64,000 nt of DNA from NCBI GenBank assembly GCA_009746045.1, contig RPFO01001168.1, forward strand, positions 30,571 to 94,570. The letters are read 5' to 3'. Positions within the stretch are counted from its first letter, which is position 1, and each line of letters begins with the position of its first letter. Both the position numbers and the translations under genes were made by a program. The notes under the pieces were generated by a model. The model saw nothing but the letters and a program-made list of their open reading frames with translations. It was not told where the DNA came from and did not search any database. This DNA is from Mesostigma viride. Its lineage: Eukaryota; Streptophyta; Mesostigmatophyceae; Mesostigmatales; Mesostigmataceae. This document shows, piece after piece, positions 1-9,900 of this stretch.

Positions 1-169
1 AAGGCTTCCACTTTTTCGTCACGATGTGACGGTCAATCGTCATCAGCCCGCTCTCGATTTCGGCAAACAACGCCCCCCATACGTCAGAATGCTTGGGACA
101 GAACCACTCGCTGTCCGTCGGCATTCCTTCCCATTGACAATCCGGATGTTCGCATCGAATGGGGTCCAT
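1..169 (-). CDS. Partial zinc-binding protein, N-terminal 56 codons, cut by window edge
   Basis: A minus-strand frame opens at the ATG at 169 and is still open at base 1, so only the N-terminus is present. Residues C6, C11, C24 and H27 form C-x4-C-x12-C-x2-H, a probable single zinc site. The same spacing style (C-x4-C-x10/11-C-x2-H) occurs twice in gene A, so the two may be distant family members. The ATG is directly preceded by CAG, as in genes A and C. Two palindromes lie 55-102 bp upstream. Function is unknown. I chose this start because it is the first ATG of the frame and the cysteine motif follows at once. Confidence 0.5.
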   Translation of the reverse strand, partial: MDPIRCEHPDCQWEGMPTDSEWFCPKHSDVWGALFAEIESGLMTIDRHIVTKKWKP

Positions 170-223
170 CTGTGCACATCGATATTTTTTACACCACCCG
201 CAAACGCACGCATTCAGCAGGGT

Positions 224-271
224 CAACGGCCGTTGGCCCTGTTAAATTCCACACATCCCAACGGCCGTTGG
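224..271. repeat. Two copies of the CCAACGGCCGTTGG palindrome
   Basis: The 13-mer core CAACGGCCGTTGG is at 224-236 and the full 14-mer palindrome at 258-271. Both lie between the start of the left-edge gene (169) and the stop of the next minus-strand gene (364). The rest of 272-363 is AT-rich and probably holds the 3' untranslated end of the 364-708 gene. Confidence 0.9.
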
Positions 272-363
272 CCTTAGACGCACAAAACTTGACACCATCA
301 GGCGATTTTTTCCAAATGATTCTTCTTTATTAAATAAATTTACATTCATCCTAAAATCACATT

Positions 364-708
364 CTAGTCAACATCCTCCCCATCTTTAGTGGGTTGCATT
401 CGACCCCAATTGTCGTTCATAAAACTGACCAAAACATGAGCCGGAGTCCCCACATCCTCCTCACGCCTCAATTTACGCAATACACCTTTAGCAATTCCAC
501 CATACCCATCAACCTCCGACATCATCATGCCCACGCCATCAAGACGTTCAGCGTGCAATTGCCCGTCCTCTTCGAGAACCAGATCGGGCAGGTCTTCCAG
601 TTCGGCCTCCACAATCTCTATCAGCTTTTCCTTTGTAGTCTCCCCCCCTTCCTTTCCTTCTTTTCCGCACTCCATCCTACACCCTGCCCCTGCACAACCG
701 ACGTCCAT
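364..708 (-). CDS. Small acidic hypothetical protein, 114 aa
   Basis: An ATG at 708 opens 114 codons. The product is rich in Glu and Asp with a Cys-containing N-terminus (four Cys in the first 15 residues). I recognise no domain. The frame is believable as a gene because it sits in the head-to-tail minus-strand series: the stop of gene A is only 71 bp upstream, a palindrome is 45 bp before the ATG, and codon use resembles neighbouring genes. It could be a recently evolved or lineage-specific gene. Confidence 0.5.
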   Translation of the reverse strand: MDVGCAGAGCRMECGKEGKEGGETTKEKLIEIVEAELEDLPDLVLEEDGQLHAERLDGVGMMMSEVDGYGGIAKGVLRKLRREEDVGTPAHVLVSFMNDNWGRMQPTKDGEDVD

Positions 709-752
709 GGCAAGTTAAGAAACGGACTCAGCTCACAGGACATTTTGCAAGT

Positions 753-766
753 CCAACGGCCGTTGG
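753..766. repeat. CCAACGGCCGTTGG palindrome between two genes
   Basis: One perfect 14-bp copy fills the short gap between the stop of gene A (780) and the ATG of the 364-708 gene (708). It is 45 bp upstream of that start. Confidence 0.9.
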
Positions 767-779
767 CGACCAAAAACAC

Positions 780-969
780 CTAGTCGCATGCATTCCTTGC
801 TCTCTCCACCAAAGCAGAGGCCAGGACGACCCTTTCCACGACCTTTTCAATTTCCTCCCCCTCAGCATCAGCAACAACGGTCATGGCAAATCGGGCTTGG
901 CGCTTAACCCCCGATGCCAGAACGGCAGCCATCTCCACACGAGTTTTTGAGACTTCAACAGGTACAGGC
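780..969 (-). pseudogene. Gene A, C-terminal part, separated by element E1
   Basis: This open frame ends with TAG at 780 and encodes about 63 residues, rich in Val, Ala and Glu. It is the 3' end of the gene whose 5' part lies at 22604-23226. Taking out E1 (975-22603) and one copy of its AATTC duplication (970-974) joins the two parts in frame into 271 codons including the stop. The split allele cannot make the full protein unless E1 is removed. Confidence 0.85.
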
Positions 970-974
970 AATTC
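970..974. other. Target-site duplication of E1, left copy (AATTC)
   Basis: AATTC here is matched by AATTC at 22604-22608, immediately outside the two LTRs of E1. Confidence 0.9.
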
Positions 975-1591
975 AGTTAACGTAAAGGATTTACGTTAGA
1001 TGGATAGAGATTGTTACGCTCTTTCCAACGGCACCTTGAACGCCTCATTTGGTTAAGGAACGTAAAAGTTATGACGTTTCCTAGGCTGTGCCGACAGTAC
1101 CCGGCGCGCCACTGTGGGCGCGTACGGACACAGGATGTACAAGTGTCACTTTGATAGTCCGCAGGACGTTGACAGGACTTGTACAGGACTTGATGGTCAA
1201 TTGATAGGTAGGCGCACTGTAGCGCGCCAGGACCTATGAGACAATTGATGCTGACTAGTGTACGGATAGGTCCACAGGACTAGCCGTATGGACAATTGAT
1301 AGATCTGCGCGCCAAAGGCGTGCCAGAGTCTGTGTAATCAATTGATTGACAGTTCAGCTGTGACAGTGCAGCTGAATACTTGGACGCGTCCCTAGTAAGC
1401 TATATGAGTGACTTGGTCACACCGGGACGCTAGTTCTTGCGTGCACGTTCTCTTGGCACTGCGACCCTGTCGTCTGTGCTGCGTGCAGTCTTGGAAGTGA
1501 CGTGACTTACGTCTGTGTTTCCTGATTATTAATAAAGGCAACTTCCTGCAAGAACCATGGCGGAATTCGTGGCATTCTTACCCTCACAACT
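975..1591 (+). repeat. E1 5' LTR (617 bp)
   Basis: It begins AGTTAACG and ends CACAACT, so the termini are a short AGTT/AACT inverted repeat rather than TG/CA. A TATA-like TATATGAG at 1401 and an AATAAA at 1531-1536 are candidate promoter and polyadenylation signals. The right boundary is fixed by comparison with the 3' LTR. Confidence 0.93.
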
Positions 1592-1615
1592 CGTATTACA
1601 CGCTCTGTCAAAAAG
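1592..1615 (+). promoter_or_regulatory. E1 leader, possible primer-binding site
   Basis: The 24-nt leader starts CGTATTACA directly after the LTR. E3 has the same nine bases at the same place. The usual TGG start (complement of a tRNA CCA end) is absent, so priming may use an internal part of a tRNA. The tRNA is not identified. Confidence 0.4.
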
Positions 1616-2326
1616 ATGCCAAATTCGGAAGAATTTCGGATTCCGGACGATGAGGAAATAGCCGCTCCGCCGGCTGGTTCTTCGTCAAGACCGACGGTGC
1701 CGTCGTGGCAGCAATTGCTCGACGAAGTAACGGTCTCGCTCGACGAGCTTCATCGTCAGCAGCGTGCAGCTCACGCATTGCTCGGGGATAACCCCGAGGA
1801 CCCCGATTTGCCAGCACTGGTGCCGGCAATCCGCAACCTGTTGGACCAGATTCGAAACATTTTATCGACATTTACGGTCCAGGTGCGGGGAGGTTTGCGG
1901 TCGGTGACCGAAGTCACGACTGCCATTGAGGAGTTGGACAACGTCCTCTCTTCACTCACCGGTTACCAGAGAAACCTGCAAAACTGGGCATCGCTACGCA
2001 CGGGGGGCGCGCCGGCGGTGTCGACAAATTTGTTTCAGGATCTCGCGCTGTTATCGCTGCTCACTCGCGGCGTACGCAGTCGCGAGCGCCAGGTTTTAAT
2101 TAACCTGGTGGCATTTCTCGCCTCTGTGCGAGAGTGGATTCCCGCGGGGTGGGAATTATTGACGATCTTTACACATCCTCTGCGCCTCGTCGCGCGTCGG
2201 CGCGTCGCAACTTACGCGGCGGGGAGCACGCCGGTTTTAATTCATACCGGTGCAGGTCCGGAGCTGGATATGGAGGATCGTGAGTTCGTATACACGTACT
2301 GCGACTTCAGGGGCCTTGACTACTAG
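1616..2326 (+). CDS. E1 accessory frame upstream of gag, 236 aa (ORF0)
   Basis: An ATG 24 nt past the LTR opens 236 codons ending in TAG. The protein starts with an acidic Pro/Ser-rich stretch, followed by hydrophobic, leucine-rich and probably helical segments (about residues 60-190). It is not gag: it has no zinc knuckle, and gag follows in its own frame at 2498. E3 has an equivalent frame at the same distance from its LTR, beginning with a similar M-(P/S)-N-S. Function is unknown; a nucleocapsid-associated or regulatory protein are possibilities. Confidence 0.65.
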   Translation: MPNSEEFRIPDDEEIAAPPAGSSSRPTVPSWQQLLDEVTVSLDELHRQQRAAHALLGDNPEDPDLPALVPAIRNLLDQIRNILSTFTVQVRGGLRSVTEVTTAIEELDNVLSSLTGYQRNLQNWASLRTGGAPAVSTNLFQDLALLSLLTRGVRSRERQVLINLVAFLASVREWIPAGWELLTIFTHPLRLVARRRVATYAAGSTPVLIHTGAGPELDMEDREFVYTYCDFRGLDY

Positions 2327-2497
2327 TCGGCCTAATTTTCTTCTGCAGTACTCGTCGACATTTTTTTGTCGAATTTTCAGCGGCATTTCGCGGGGCGGCA
2401 GCGACACCGGCGCAGGCGGCAGTGGCGACACAAAAAAATTTTGTACATATTTTCTGCTGCTTTGTTAAGGTGTTCTTTGAATAGCTGGTAGTGCAGG
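2327..2497 (+). other. E1 spacer between accessory frame and gag
   Basis: 171 bp without a gene. Stops TAG (end of the accessory frame) and TAA shortly after close the frame, so gag must be started separately at 2498. Confidence 0.6.
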
Positions 2498-3613
2498 ATG
2501 GCTGAGGGACGCCGTAGCAAGGGTCCAGCCAGTGGGAATAATAATGGGGGTGCTGGTAGTGGAACCGCTCACGTAGATGACGTGGGGCTTACCGGAGAGA
2601 TTACCAACCTTCCTCACAATAATAATAATGCACAAGCTATTCATGGCTTTGATCTTACCACACAGGGTCTTTTAATTGTCAATCAGTTGCAGCCTGTAAC
2701 CTCAGACTCCAAGCCTAAGCAGGCTGAAGAGTTTGTGGAGGGATTGGAAGGGTTCCCTAGCTTGTACGGTGGTACAAATTACTATCAAATCTGGATAGGC
2801 AGTAGCACTTTTGGCAAGTGTACTGACCAGATTAAGGACCTAACCAGGGAGTGCAAAAAGGCCAATAAGGCCTGGGCACTGTACGTGGCTGAGCTGAAGG
2901 AGCTGCTGGAGGACCAACGCAAGAAGGTCGGCATCCATTGGCAGGACAAGTATCAAGGGTGGGAGGTCAAGGGGGACCTGATCCAGAACTTTCTCAACTA
3001 TTGTAAGATGGTTGAGGAGGGCAGGGCTCACGGCTTTAATGTCGCTGATAACATAGCCCTAACCAACTGGCTCAAGGTTTCTGGGCTGGATAAGGCGACA
3101 CGTGGCTCCTTAAAAGTCATGTGTGCCCCACACTCTACCCTGAAGGCCTACAAGGTCATCATTAAACAAGCTCTCGAGGCAGAGGAGCTGTTTGAGGGTG
3201 GAGTGCCAGCAGTGAAGGCTACCCAGGCAGGCGGGCGTACCCAGGGTGGCTCCAAGACGTCTGAGGCTGACCGAAGCCAAGGAGGGCGTAGGGGCAACCA
3301 TCACAAGCGCAAGGGAGATCATTCACCTGATTCTGACAGGAGGTCACACTCCAAGTCGGTGTTCAGGCGGGTGGGTGGTCAGCCCAAGCAGGGCAACGCG
3401 TCTGACAATGGGGGCAGTGGCCAGGGCAAGTCCAAGATACAATGCTACCTGTGCAAGGGGTGGGGGCACATCAAGAAGGAGTGTCCCAGCTTCAAGAAGT
3501 CCCAGGGCCAGGGCAGCAACAAGAATAACAACAACAACAAGAAGAACAACAACAAGTCCCAGGCAGGCCAGCCTTCAAAGGGCAGTCAGCAAGAAGACAA
3601 CAAGGAGCAGTGA
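2498..3613 (+). CDS. gag: E1 gag polyprotein, 371 aa, CCHC zinc knuckle
   Basis: This is the structural protein that would form the cytoplasmic particle and bind element RNA. The N-terminus is Gly/Asn-rich, a helical capsid-like middle (about 75-240) follows, then a basic Arg/Lys/Ser-rich region. A classic CX2CX4HX4C knuckle lies at C316, C319, H324 and C329. The tail is a poly-Asn/Lys/Gln low-complexity stretch. It ends in TGA (3611-3613) followed by CTG, and the frame then continues without a stop into pol once E2 is removed. Confidence 0.9.
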   Translation: MAEGRRSKGPASGNNNGGAGSGTAHVDDVGLTGEITNLPHNNNNAQAIHGFDLTTQGLLIVNQLQPVTSDSKPKQAEEFVEGLEGFPSLYGGTNYYQIWIGSSTFGKCTDQIKDLTRECKKANKAWALYVAELKELLEDQRKKVGIHWQDKYQGWEVKGDLIQNFLNYCKMVEEGRAHGFNVADNIALTNWLKVSGLDKATRGSLKVMCAPHSTLKAYKVIIKQALEAEELFEGGVPAVKATQAGGRTQGGSKTSEADRSQGGRRGNHHKRKGDHSPDSDRRSHSKSVFRRVGGQPKQGNASDNGGSGQGKSKIQCYLCKGWGHIKKECPSFKKSQGQGSNKNNNNNKKNNNKSQAGQPSKGSQQEDNKEQ

Positions 3614-3622
3614 CTGTCTGAG
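3608..3622 (+). promoter_or_regulatory. Candidate UGA readthrough site between E1 gag and pol
   Basis: The gag stop is TGA followed by CTG TCT. Joining 3639 to 17437 (E2 and one CACCT removed) gives an open frame from this stop through 43 codons to the first Met of pol at 17552. A single leaky stop is the simplest way to make Gag-Pol. E3 has the same arrangement with TGA CTA G. Confidence 0.6.
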
Positions 3623-3634
3623 GCAACCCCTACA

Positions 3635-3639
3635 CACCT
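3635..3639. other. Target-site duplication of E2, left copy (CACCT)
   Basis: CACCT is repeated at 17432-17436 outside the other LTR of E2. Confidence 0.9.
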
Positions 3640-4094
3640 AGTTGGATGGAGACTAGGGACGACGAACAACTGCGAAAGCTGAGAGCGAGTGATGATTGTA
3701 TTACAATAATACAATGAGAGAGAGATGAAAGCTGAGGGCTCAGAATGGAACTGGGCAGACTCGGGTGCTGTGGCACTCCCCAGTGCTACGCCTATATGCC
3801 TATGGCGGTGCTACCTGCAGCACACGACCAGTGGACAAGTGTACACTGCAATGCCATGCGACCACGTCACTAGCATCCAGCTAAGACTCGGCCCGTCAGG
3901 CCCGGCTACACCGGACCTGGCGGGTCGAGCTAGCACCTAGGAACAGTCTGGCACTAACCGCACATCGGTCCACATGACACCTCAGTACCGTACACCCTGC
4001 CGTACTGTACTGAGGTGTCCCGCTCAGCCGCGGTAGGCAATACGCGGCGCGCAGGCCGGAAATCCGTGTGTCAGCCTAAGCATCTCATCTAACT
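3640..4094 (-). repeat. E2 3' LTR (455 bp)
   Basis: This is the downstream LTR for minus-strand reading. In that direction it begins AGTTAGATG and ends CCAACT. A 71-codon plus-strand frame inside it occurs in both copies and is not a gene. Confidence 0.92.
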
Positions 4095-5161
4095 CCCATT
4101 ATGTTTTCCTTTCAGGTTGAAGGCTAGCGACTTCAAGCCTGACCCTGCCCAGCTAGGAGACTGACTCCAAGCTGACTGAGGTGCTGAGCAACTGACACCC
4201 ATACTGCAACATCTGGACTGAAAAAGATGGGCCCCAGAACTCGTGCAATACTTGTGATGGCATCACGTTTAGCTCAACATGCCCGGGGAGTTCCTCCTCC
4301 TCGCGAGCTCACAAGGGAGATAGCTATGCCTGTCTGCCTATCCAGGGAGTGCACCACCAGCCAAGAGAGCCCTTGTAAAAAAAATGCCAAGGTAACCGTT
4401 TAAGAGGTTCCATGTTGTTCCATCATCATCGCCCACTCAGAGAGAAAATACCCAGCCAGGCTGGGTCAACTGAGCTCAGGTTACCTGCAACCTGAGGAGT
4501 GACAGTGGACAGGTTTATTGCACCCTGCACTGTCCATGTTGTACCTGCACAACATGTGAGGACCAGCCACCCCTGCCCTGCACAGAGGGGGCTGAAGTCC
4601 GAGTGACAGGTGACAGGACTATGACATCCTGGACCTGGCCACATTGCACCTGCACAACGTGGGAGACCAGCCACCCCTGCCCTGCACATGGGTGACTGAA
4701 GTCCTGGTGACAGGTGACAGGAATATTTCATCCTGCACCTGTGCTGAGCACGTTGTACTAGACAACATGACAGCACCCATGCCTGTACTGCCACTGAACA
4801 GTAAGGCCAGGTGGCCCAGGATATCCACAGTGAACTGGGGTCCTGGGTAACCACCTGTCAAGGGAGCTTTGACCCTCCACTTGAATGGGGGCACCTGAGC
4901 CACTGAGCTCAAGGCCATTCCACCAAGGCATACGCCCTAGGGAATAAAGGTGTGAGATACATCCCATGCCCACCTATGAAGGTGTGCATAACGAAATTCC
5001 ATGGTGTTGAGAAAATCAAAACAGATTTTATTGGGCATAGGGCACGCAGATGTATGAAAAACAGACTCCAACCAACCCCCCTGCTGGAAGCCACAACCTA
5101 CCCCTTGGACCTGCCCAAGGGGTACTGGGTGACCTAGGCAGCCCTGGTGAACAGGACCCTG
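4095..5161 (-). other. E2 3' noncoding region with polypurine tract and tandem repeats
   Basis: No gene is seen. Next to the LTR the minus strand reads GAAAGGAAAACATAATGG (4096-4113), a polypurine tract that would prime plus-strand DNA. At about 4490-4760 a unit of roughly 105 bp is repeated two to three times, recognisable by CACCTGCACAAC followed by CCAGCCACCCCTGCCCTGCA. Confidence 0.65.
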
Positions 5162-7021
5162 CTAGGCGTCCCCCCTATGGGGCAGGGTTGCCTGCTTGCC
5201 ATAGGGGTTCATCAAGTGGTACAACAGCTGATATTGTTCAGCTGCCTGCTGAGGCACTTTAGTGAGTGCATCAGCAGCGTTGTGTTTGTCCTCCACGTGA
5301 CGGGTGGACTCCCAGTAGGTGGACTCCTGTTTCAGGACCACCCAGTCAAGATCAGTGTGGACAGCATAGGGGTTAGCAAGGAAACTGAGGACTGACTGAC
5401 TGTCAGTGAGCAAGTGTGCCACCACCCCAGCATTGCTGCCTGCTTGCATCTGCAACCAAACCAGCACATGATTCAAGTACCTGGCATGAAGCACTGCTGA
5501 CACCACTGCCCTGCACTCAGCAGCATTGCTGCTGACAGCCTTGCGTCTATGCAACCGGCTGTACCATGAAATGAGAGACAAGGGTGCATCATCATTCTGC
5601 ACAAAATACAAGCCTGACTCCCTTGCCTGCATCTTGGTAATCTGCCTGGACTCCATGGAACTATCCATCATAGCTTGGATGTGAATGGTTTTGTGGAGAT
5701 CCAAGGAGTGCAAGATAAGGGGAGGGCCCTCCTGGAGAGTTTTGGTGATGGCTTTGTGACCTACTTGCATCAAGACATCATCATCAACTCTGCTAACCAC
5801 AGCCAGGTGAGGTGCACACGTTGAGCACAACCACCCCAGCTTGCCTCTAATGGTAGGACAGGCTCCAGGTTTGATTTTTGTTTGCAAAACCTCCAAGCAG
5901 CTGTGCATGTAATCATTGGGAGAGTAGAGTGCACACACCCACTGGTTTTGATGCTGCTGGAGTTGTAACATTGTGCCACAAAATTTTATGGCAGTGGTGC
6001 CCAGCTCTACTTGCTTGCCAATCTCAAAATGCTGTGACACTTGTTGAATAAAATCATCCACAGCACGCCTTGGCCCAGCAATCAGCTGATCATCCCCATG
6101 CCACACAAAGGTGAGAATGCCATGAGGGTGTGGGACCACAAAGAAGCAAGGGTCTATGTCATCATATCTAGCCCCTAACTTTTCAAACACAGCCTGAGCT
6201 GACATCCTGAAAATGCGAGGAGCTGATTGCAGCCCTTCAACACCTATGTTAGCTTTCAGGTACTGCTGAGGGATGTGTTTTGCCCAAACTCTGGGAGTGG
6301 AGACTACGTACACCTGACCATGCCACACTTGTTGTGCTATCTCAGGTGAGCCTTTCAGGAAAGCCCTTTTAATGTCTGTAGCCTTACAGATATAGTCATC
6401 CCCATCATTGAGATGACCCACAAAGACAGACAGCAAGATTTTTAGGGATGTTTGCTGAATGCCTGGCGTGTACAACTCTGCCTCTGTCAGATCAGTGGTG
6501 CCCTTGAACTCTGTCACACAAGGTCTAGCATGAAAGATGACTGACCCATCTGCTGCTGGCTTATGTTTACACACAAACTTCAGGCGCAAGTGCTTGCACC
6601 CTGCAGGCTTTTTGTCAATAGGTGTGACAGGGGGAGTATGAGAAGGACTAAGAGGATCTGGCACTACCCATTCTTCCCTGGCCTTGTTAAAGGCCTCCAC
6701 CCATTTTAGGAATCCTATGTGTGTGCGACAGTCTTGCTCTATCTGTTCATAAGAAAGAGGAGACATTTTAGCCACATCATGCTTGCCCAATCCAAATGAG
6801 TTGGGATGAAGTTTTTGGTTGTGAACCAGGTCTGCCACACAGGGTTCTTGCCCTGGGGCATACTTGGGTGTAGCAAATTTTACAGAAGCAATGTTGGTGT
6901 TAAGAAGTTTTTCAAGAGAAATTTTGAAATGTTTCAGATCAACACCACCCATGTCCTGGATGGATAGTCTATCACTGGATATGAGGACACCAGGGTAACA
7001 GAGAAAAGGATCCCCCAACAA
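5162..7021 (-). CDS. pol: E2 pol C-terminal frame: reverse transcriptase and RNase H
   Basis: About 619 codons ending in TAG at 5162. RT signature blocks are present: ATDIKRAFLKG with the first catalytic Asp, and VWHGDDQL, where HGDD replaces the usual copia YVDD. RNase H follows with MMDSSMESR, NAAECRAV, TDSQSV and NAADALTK, giving the D-E-D-D set. The first codons overlap the preceding frame in a different register. Alignment with E1 and E3 shows one base missing near 7019-7024, so this and the integrase-protease frame were one polyprotein. The apparent start is therefore not a real initiation site. Confidence 0.88.
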   Translation of the reverse strand: MLGDPFLCYPGVLISSDRLSIQDMGGVDLKHFKISLEKLLNTNIASVKFATPKYAPGQEPCVADLVHNQKLHPNSFGLGKHDVAKMSPLSYEQIEQDCRTHIGFLKWVEAFNKAREEWVVPDPLSPSHTPPVTPIDKKPAGCKHLRLKFVCKHKPAADGSVIFHARPCVTEFKGTTDLTEAELYTPGIQQTSLKILLSVFVGHLNDGDDYICKATDIKRAFLKGSPEIAQQVWHGQVYVVSTPRVWAKHIPQQYLKANIGVEGLQSAPRIFRMSAQAVFEKLGARYDDIDPCFFVVPHPHGILTFVWHGDDQLIAGPRRAVDDFIQQVSQHFEIGKQVELGTTAIKFCGTMLQLQQHQNQWVCALYSPNDYMHSCLEVLQTKIKPGACPTIRGKLGWLCSTCAPHLAVVSRVDDDVLMQVGHKAITKTLQEGPPLILHSLDLHKTIHIQAMMDSSMESRQITKMQARESGLYFVQNDDAPLSLISWYSRLHRRKAVSSNAAECRAVVSAVLHARYLNHVLVWLQMQAGSNAGVVAHLLTDSQSVLSFLANPYAVHTDLDWVVLKQESTYWESTRHVEDKHNAADALTKVPQQAAEQYQLLYHLMNPYGKQATLPHRGDA

Positions 7022-8371
7022 AGCATTCCCTTTATACCTTCCAATACCTGAAAAGGGGTGGGGATACCGAGTATAGTCAACATGACCTGACCTAGTACCT
7101 TGAGGGATGACTGCCCTGAGAAATCAGCCACATGGTGCCAGGGTGAAGGTTCCAAAGGCAAATGGGGCACAGCCAGGGCACTGATAATGCTGACCTGGGC
7201 TTGTGTGTCCACTGCAACCATAAATGGGCTATTGTCATTCTGCCCAACCTTCCCCACCTTAGCTGATCCTGCAGCAGTTTGAGCTTTGGCTCTATGAGCT
7301 GCTTGTAAAATGCGAACAGCGTCTGCTAGGCTGCGTTTGGAAGGTGCAGCTAGTGGCTGAGCTATGTTCACACTTGTAGAGGTGATAGGTTGCTGATCAC
7401 CTGTTTTGCCAATGTGACCCTCTGCTGCAGGGGGCCAATCCTGCAGTGACTGCCTGCAATCATCAAGGGTGACCTGGGTGTCACAGTGGGTGTGGCTCTC
7501 ACACTCACCAGTGGGTGTTCCAAACAACCACTCACTGGGCAACGCTGGGATGCCAGGCAACTGTACAGGGCTGTCGGCCAACAGCTCTTCCTCCTCTGCC
7601 ACGTCTGACACAGTTGGAAAATACAATTTCATCCTGTGAGGTGAACACCTGTGAATTTTTCCCGTGTCATTGTGTTTAACTAACACTGTCCTGCCAGTGG
7701 TGTTAAACTTTAGGATGGTGGCTGGCCCATGCCAGGTACCCACCTTGCCTAGTCCCGACTCCTTGTAGAATAGGACTTGATCCCCTTCTCTGAAGGTGGG
7801 ACGTGGATGCTTTGCATCCTTGACAGCTAACCTGCTAGCTGTCTGTGCTCGCTGTGCGTTGTAGAGGGCTAGTACCTCAGGTGGATAAATGCCTGCATGC
7901 AATCCATCTGGTGTAATGACCACCCCTTGTGGGGTTTTCATGAGTGGCCTCCTGTTGAGGACTTGGCACAACCTGGTGGACCACAGAGCTCTGTCAGCAT
8001 AGGACCCACTGTCAGCCAGCAGATTGCCATCTTCTTTGGCTACAAGGGTTTTAATGGACCTGATGGCCCTTTCAATAATGCCTTGCCTCTCATGATCTTC
8101 TAGCCCAGCCAGATCAATAGCCTCACACCCTGGTTCATTGGCAAGACATGTGAACTGCTGATCCAGTAACAATGCCTCCACAGGGTAGTACCTGGCCTGA
8201 GCAATCAAGAGAGCCCTGAGCAACTGTGTCTTGTCCATTCCAGGTAATGGTTCAATGGTTGTGTACCTTGACCATGCATCTTTAAGTGCCAAGTAAGATT
8301 GTCCTTTGATATGAAAGACATCTCCTACCACCCTGCCCTTGCTCTTAGGTGGGGTAGCTACATGCCACTTA
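6934..8371 (-). CDS. pol: E2 pol middle frame: integrase core and protease-like domain
   Basis: Read from the T4 junction at 8371, the frame continues the gag-integrase frame ending at 13665. The integrase core has D in GDVFHI, D in LLLDQQF and E in GIIERA, then a C-terminal basic domain. Next is a retropepsin-like domain with AVDTQAQVSII and a hydrophobic VLGQVMLTILG strand. DTQ replaces the usual DTG/DSG. The frame then breaks (one-base deletion near 7020) before the RT. The protease lies after integrase and before RT. The ATG at 8415 belongs to T4 and is not native. Confidence 0.85.
8370..8371. other. Target-site duplication of T4, left copy (TA)
   Basis: TA here and at 13663-13664. Removing T4 plus one TA restores the integrase frame of E2 (codons ...CCC CCT AAG TGG...). 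Confidence 0.85.
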
Positions 8372-8408
8372 CAGTACCAACCCGCGGTAACGCAACTAGT
8401 TACGCAAC
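8372..8408 (+). repeat. T4 left terminal inverted repeat (37 bp)
   Basis: Exact reverse complement of 13626-13662. It includes the inner palindrome GTAACTAGTTAC-like core around the ACTAGT site. Confidence 0.92.
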
Positions 8409-9250
8409 TAATCAAAAAAAATTAAATGACGTATTTATATGAAGGAAGTGTAGGGCTACCCAACGCCACCTTCCGTTGCGTAAAAGCTTATGTCTACAGA
8501 AAGATACGGGGTCAGGAAGAATCGCCATAGCCAGTTCCGCAAAAGGCACTCACCGATTTTGCGGTTCCGCAACGAGGGAGAAACGCAACAAACATGGGGT
8601 ACCCTCGATGTAGGGGCCAATAATGAACTGACGCGTTGCGGTTAAAAAGGATGCGGCGGAAGTCAGAAGTCTGAAATTGATCGATCCTCAGTTATTACGT
8701 CTGGCTTCCTCGTATTTACGAAAGGTGCGTAAGGGCTGCCACCGGTACGTACAGTACGTAGTACCAGGTCCGCCATGGCATATCGACGTGTTAAAATTTG
8801 GCATACACGCCAAAATTAATTTTGCCCGACAGGCTCATGAAATATAATGTGTTCGCTTGGACTGTTTATATGTACTGAAAGCATAGCATCATTGACGATG
8901 GCTTGTGCGAAATCCTCACATTAATATGTAAAGTACTAATCGTGGATCGGACGTGCATAACGTCGCTCCACACGTAAGCCAGCCATAATTTCAATGCACA
9001 AGGATACACATTTCCATCACCATTCATCTTCATCATCCTGAACGACTCGAAAACGCGGAAAAGATAACGGCAGGCTCGAGCTACCATGGTCCGGATTCTC
9101 CCGATTTCTGGCCTGCGCTGGTTGTCTCTTTGATAACGTGCATGTACCAAAAAATTTGTGGGCGCGGTGTACGTATTTTTCACACTTGATCATCGTGAAC
9201 CGGCGTGTACCCTCGTCCGGCGCACGCATTACATACTACATACACGTGTA
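8409..9250. other. T4 left interior, no gene seen
   Basis: Nothing is recognised beyond repeats of the TTGCGTAA / CCGCAA type near 8472-8640. Short open frames lack any domain. Confidence 0.5.
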
Positions 9251-9254
9251 CGTA

Positions 9255-9336
9255 CGACAGGACAACAGCTATCTATCAATGATGATAGATAGCTGTTTGT
9301 CCTGTCGGTCATTGATAGATAGCTGTTGTCCTGTCG
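9255..9336. repeat. T4 perfect 28-bp inverted repeat (hairpin)
   Basis: The arms 9255-9282 and 9309-9336 are exact reverse complements (starting CGACAGGACAACAGC). The 26-bp centre contains another partial copy of the arm. It could form a long stem-loop or cruciform. Confidence 0.85.
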
Positions 9337-9449
9337 GAGATAGTACAACAATTACAATACATCATCACTTGATCTTAGCTTGCAATTTATAAACATTAAA
9401 TCATCATTTTTAAAAGGAACAAATATAATTGATCATCCACAAGTCCGCC

Positions 9450-9510
9450 TGTAAGTGGGTGCACACGGGTGTACACTACGGGTGTACACAGGTGTACACG
9501 CCGGGTGTAT
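9450..9510. repeat. T4 short tandem repeat of GGGTGTACAC
   Basis: Several imperfect copies of a 10-16-bp unit built on the palindrome GTGTACAC. Confidence 0.6.
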
Positions 9511-9587
9511 TATGTAGTAGAAACAGCCCGGTACATGCTCTACTACCAGTCTGCCACACGCTAAGTGTCGTTGGTATGTAGCTAGTG

Positions 9588-9708
9588 GCGTGACCCACAA
9601 CGTCGTTGTGGGTCACGCTCCACTTCGGTCTACTGCCACACGCCGTGTCGGCGCTTGGTATCTACATCTATGTGGTGGCGTGACCCACAACGTCGTTGTG
9701 GGTCACGC
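9588..9708. repeat. T4 duplicated hairpins
   Basis: Two identical 31-bp near-palindromes (9588-9618 and 9678-9708), each GCGTGACCCACAACG, a T, then its reverse complement. The 90-bp period includes CACTTCGGTCTA and the CCACACG/GTGTCGGCGC sequence. A third degraded copy is at about 9794. Confidence 0.8.
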
Positions 9709-9900
9709 TCCACTTCGGTCTATGTACTGCCATGCCACACGCTAAGTGTCGGCGCTTGGTATGTAAGCTTATCTTACTGTATTTAGTCATTTTAGTGGCG
9801 TGATCCACAACGAAGCCGATACATGTGTACCCTCATCTGACACTTATGTACTAATACCGTCTCTGACACATATGTAAGTACTAATAATGCCGTCTCCCAA

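Noticed and set aside
753-766. Palindromes as bacterial-type terminators
   Set aside because: They have no loop or U tract, lie upstream of genes and in introns, and the genome is eukaryotic.
3725-3940. 71-codon plus-strand frame, identical at 17062-17277
   Set aside because: It lies within the two LTRs of E2, opposite to the element's sense, with no domain.
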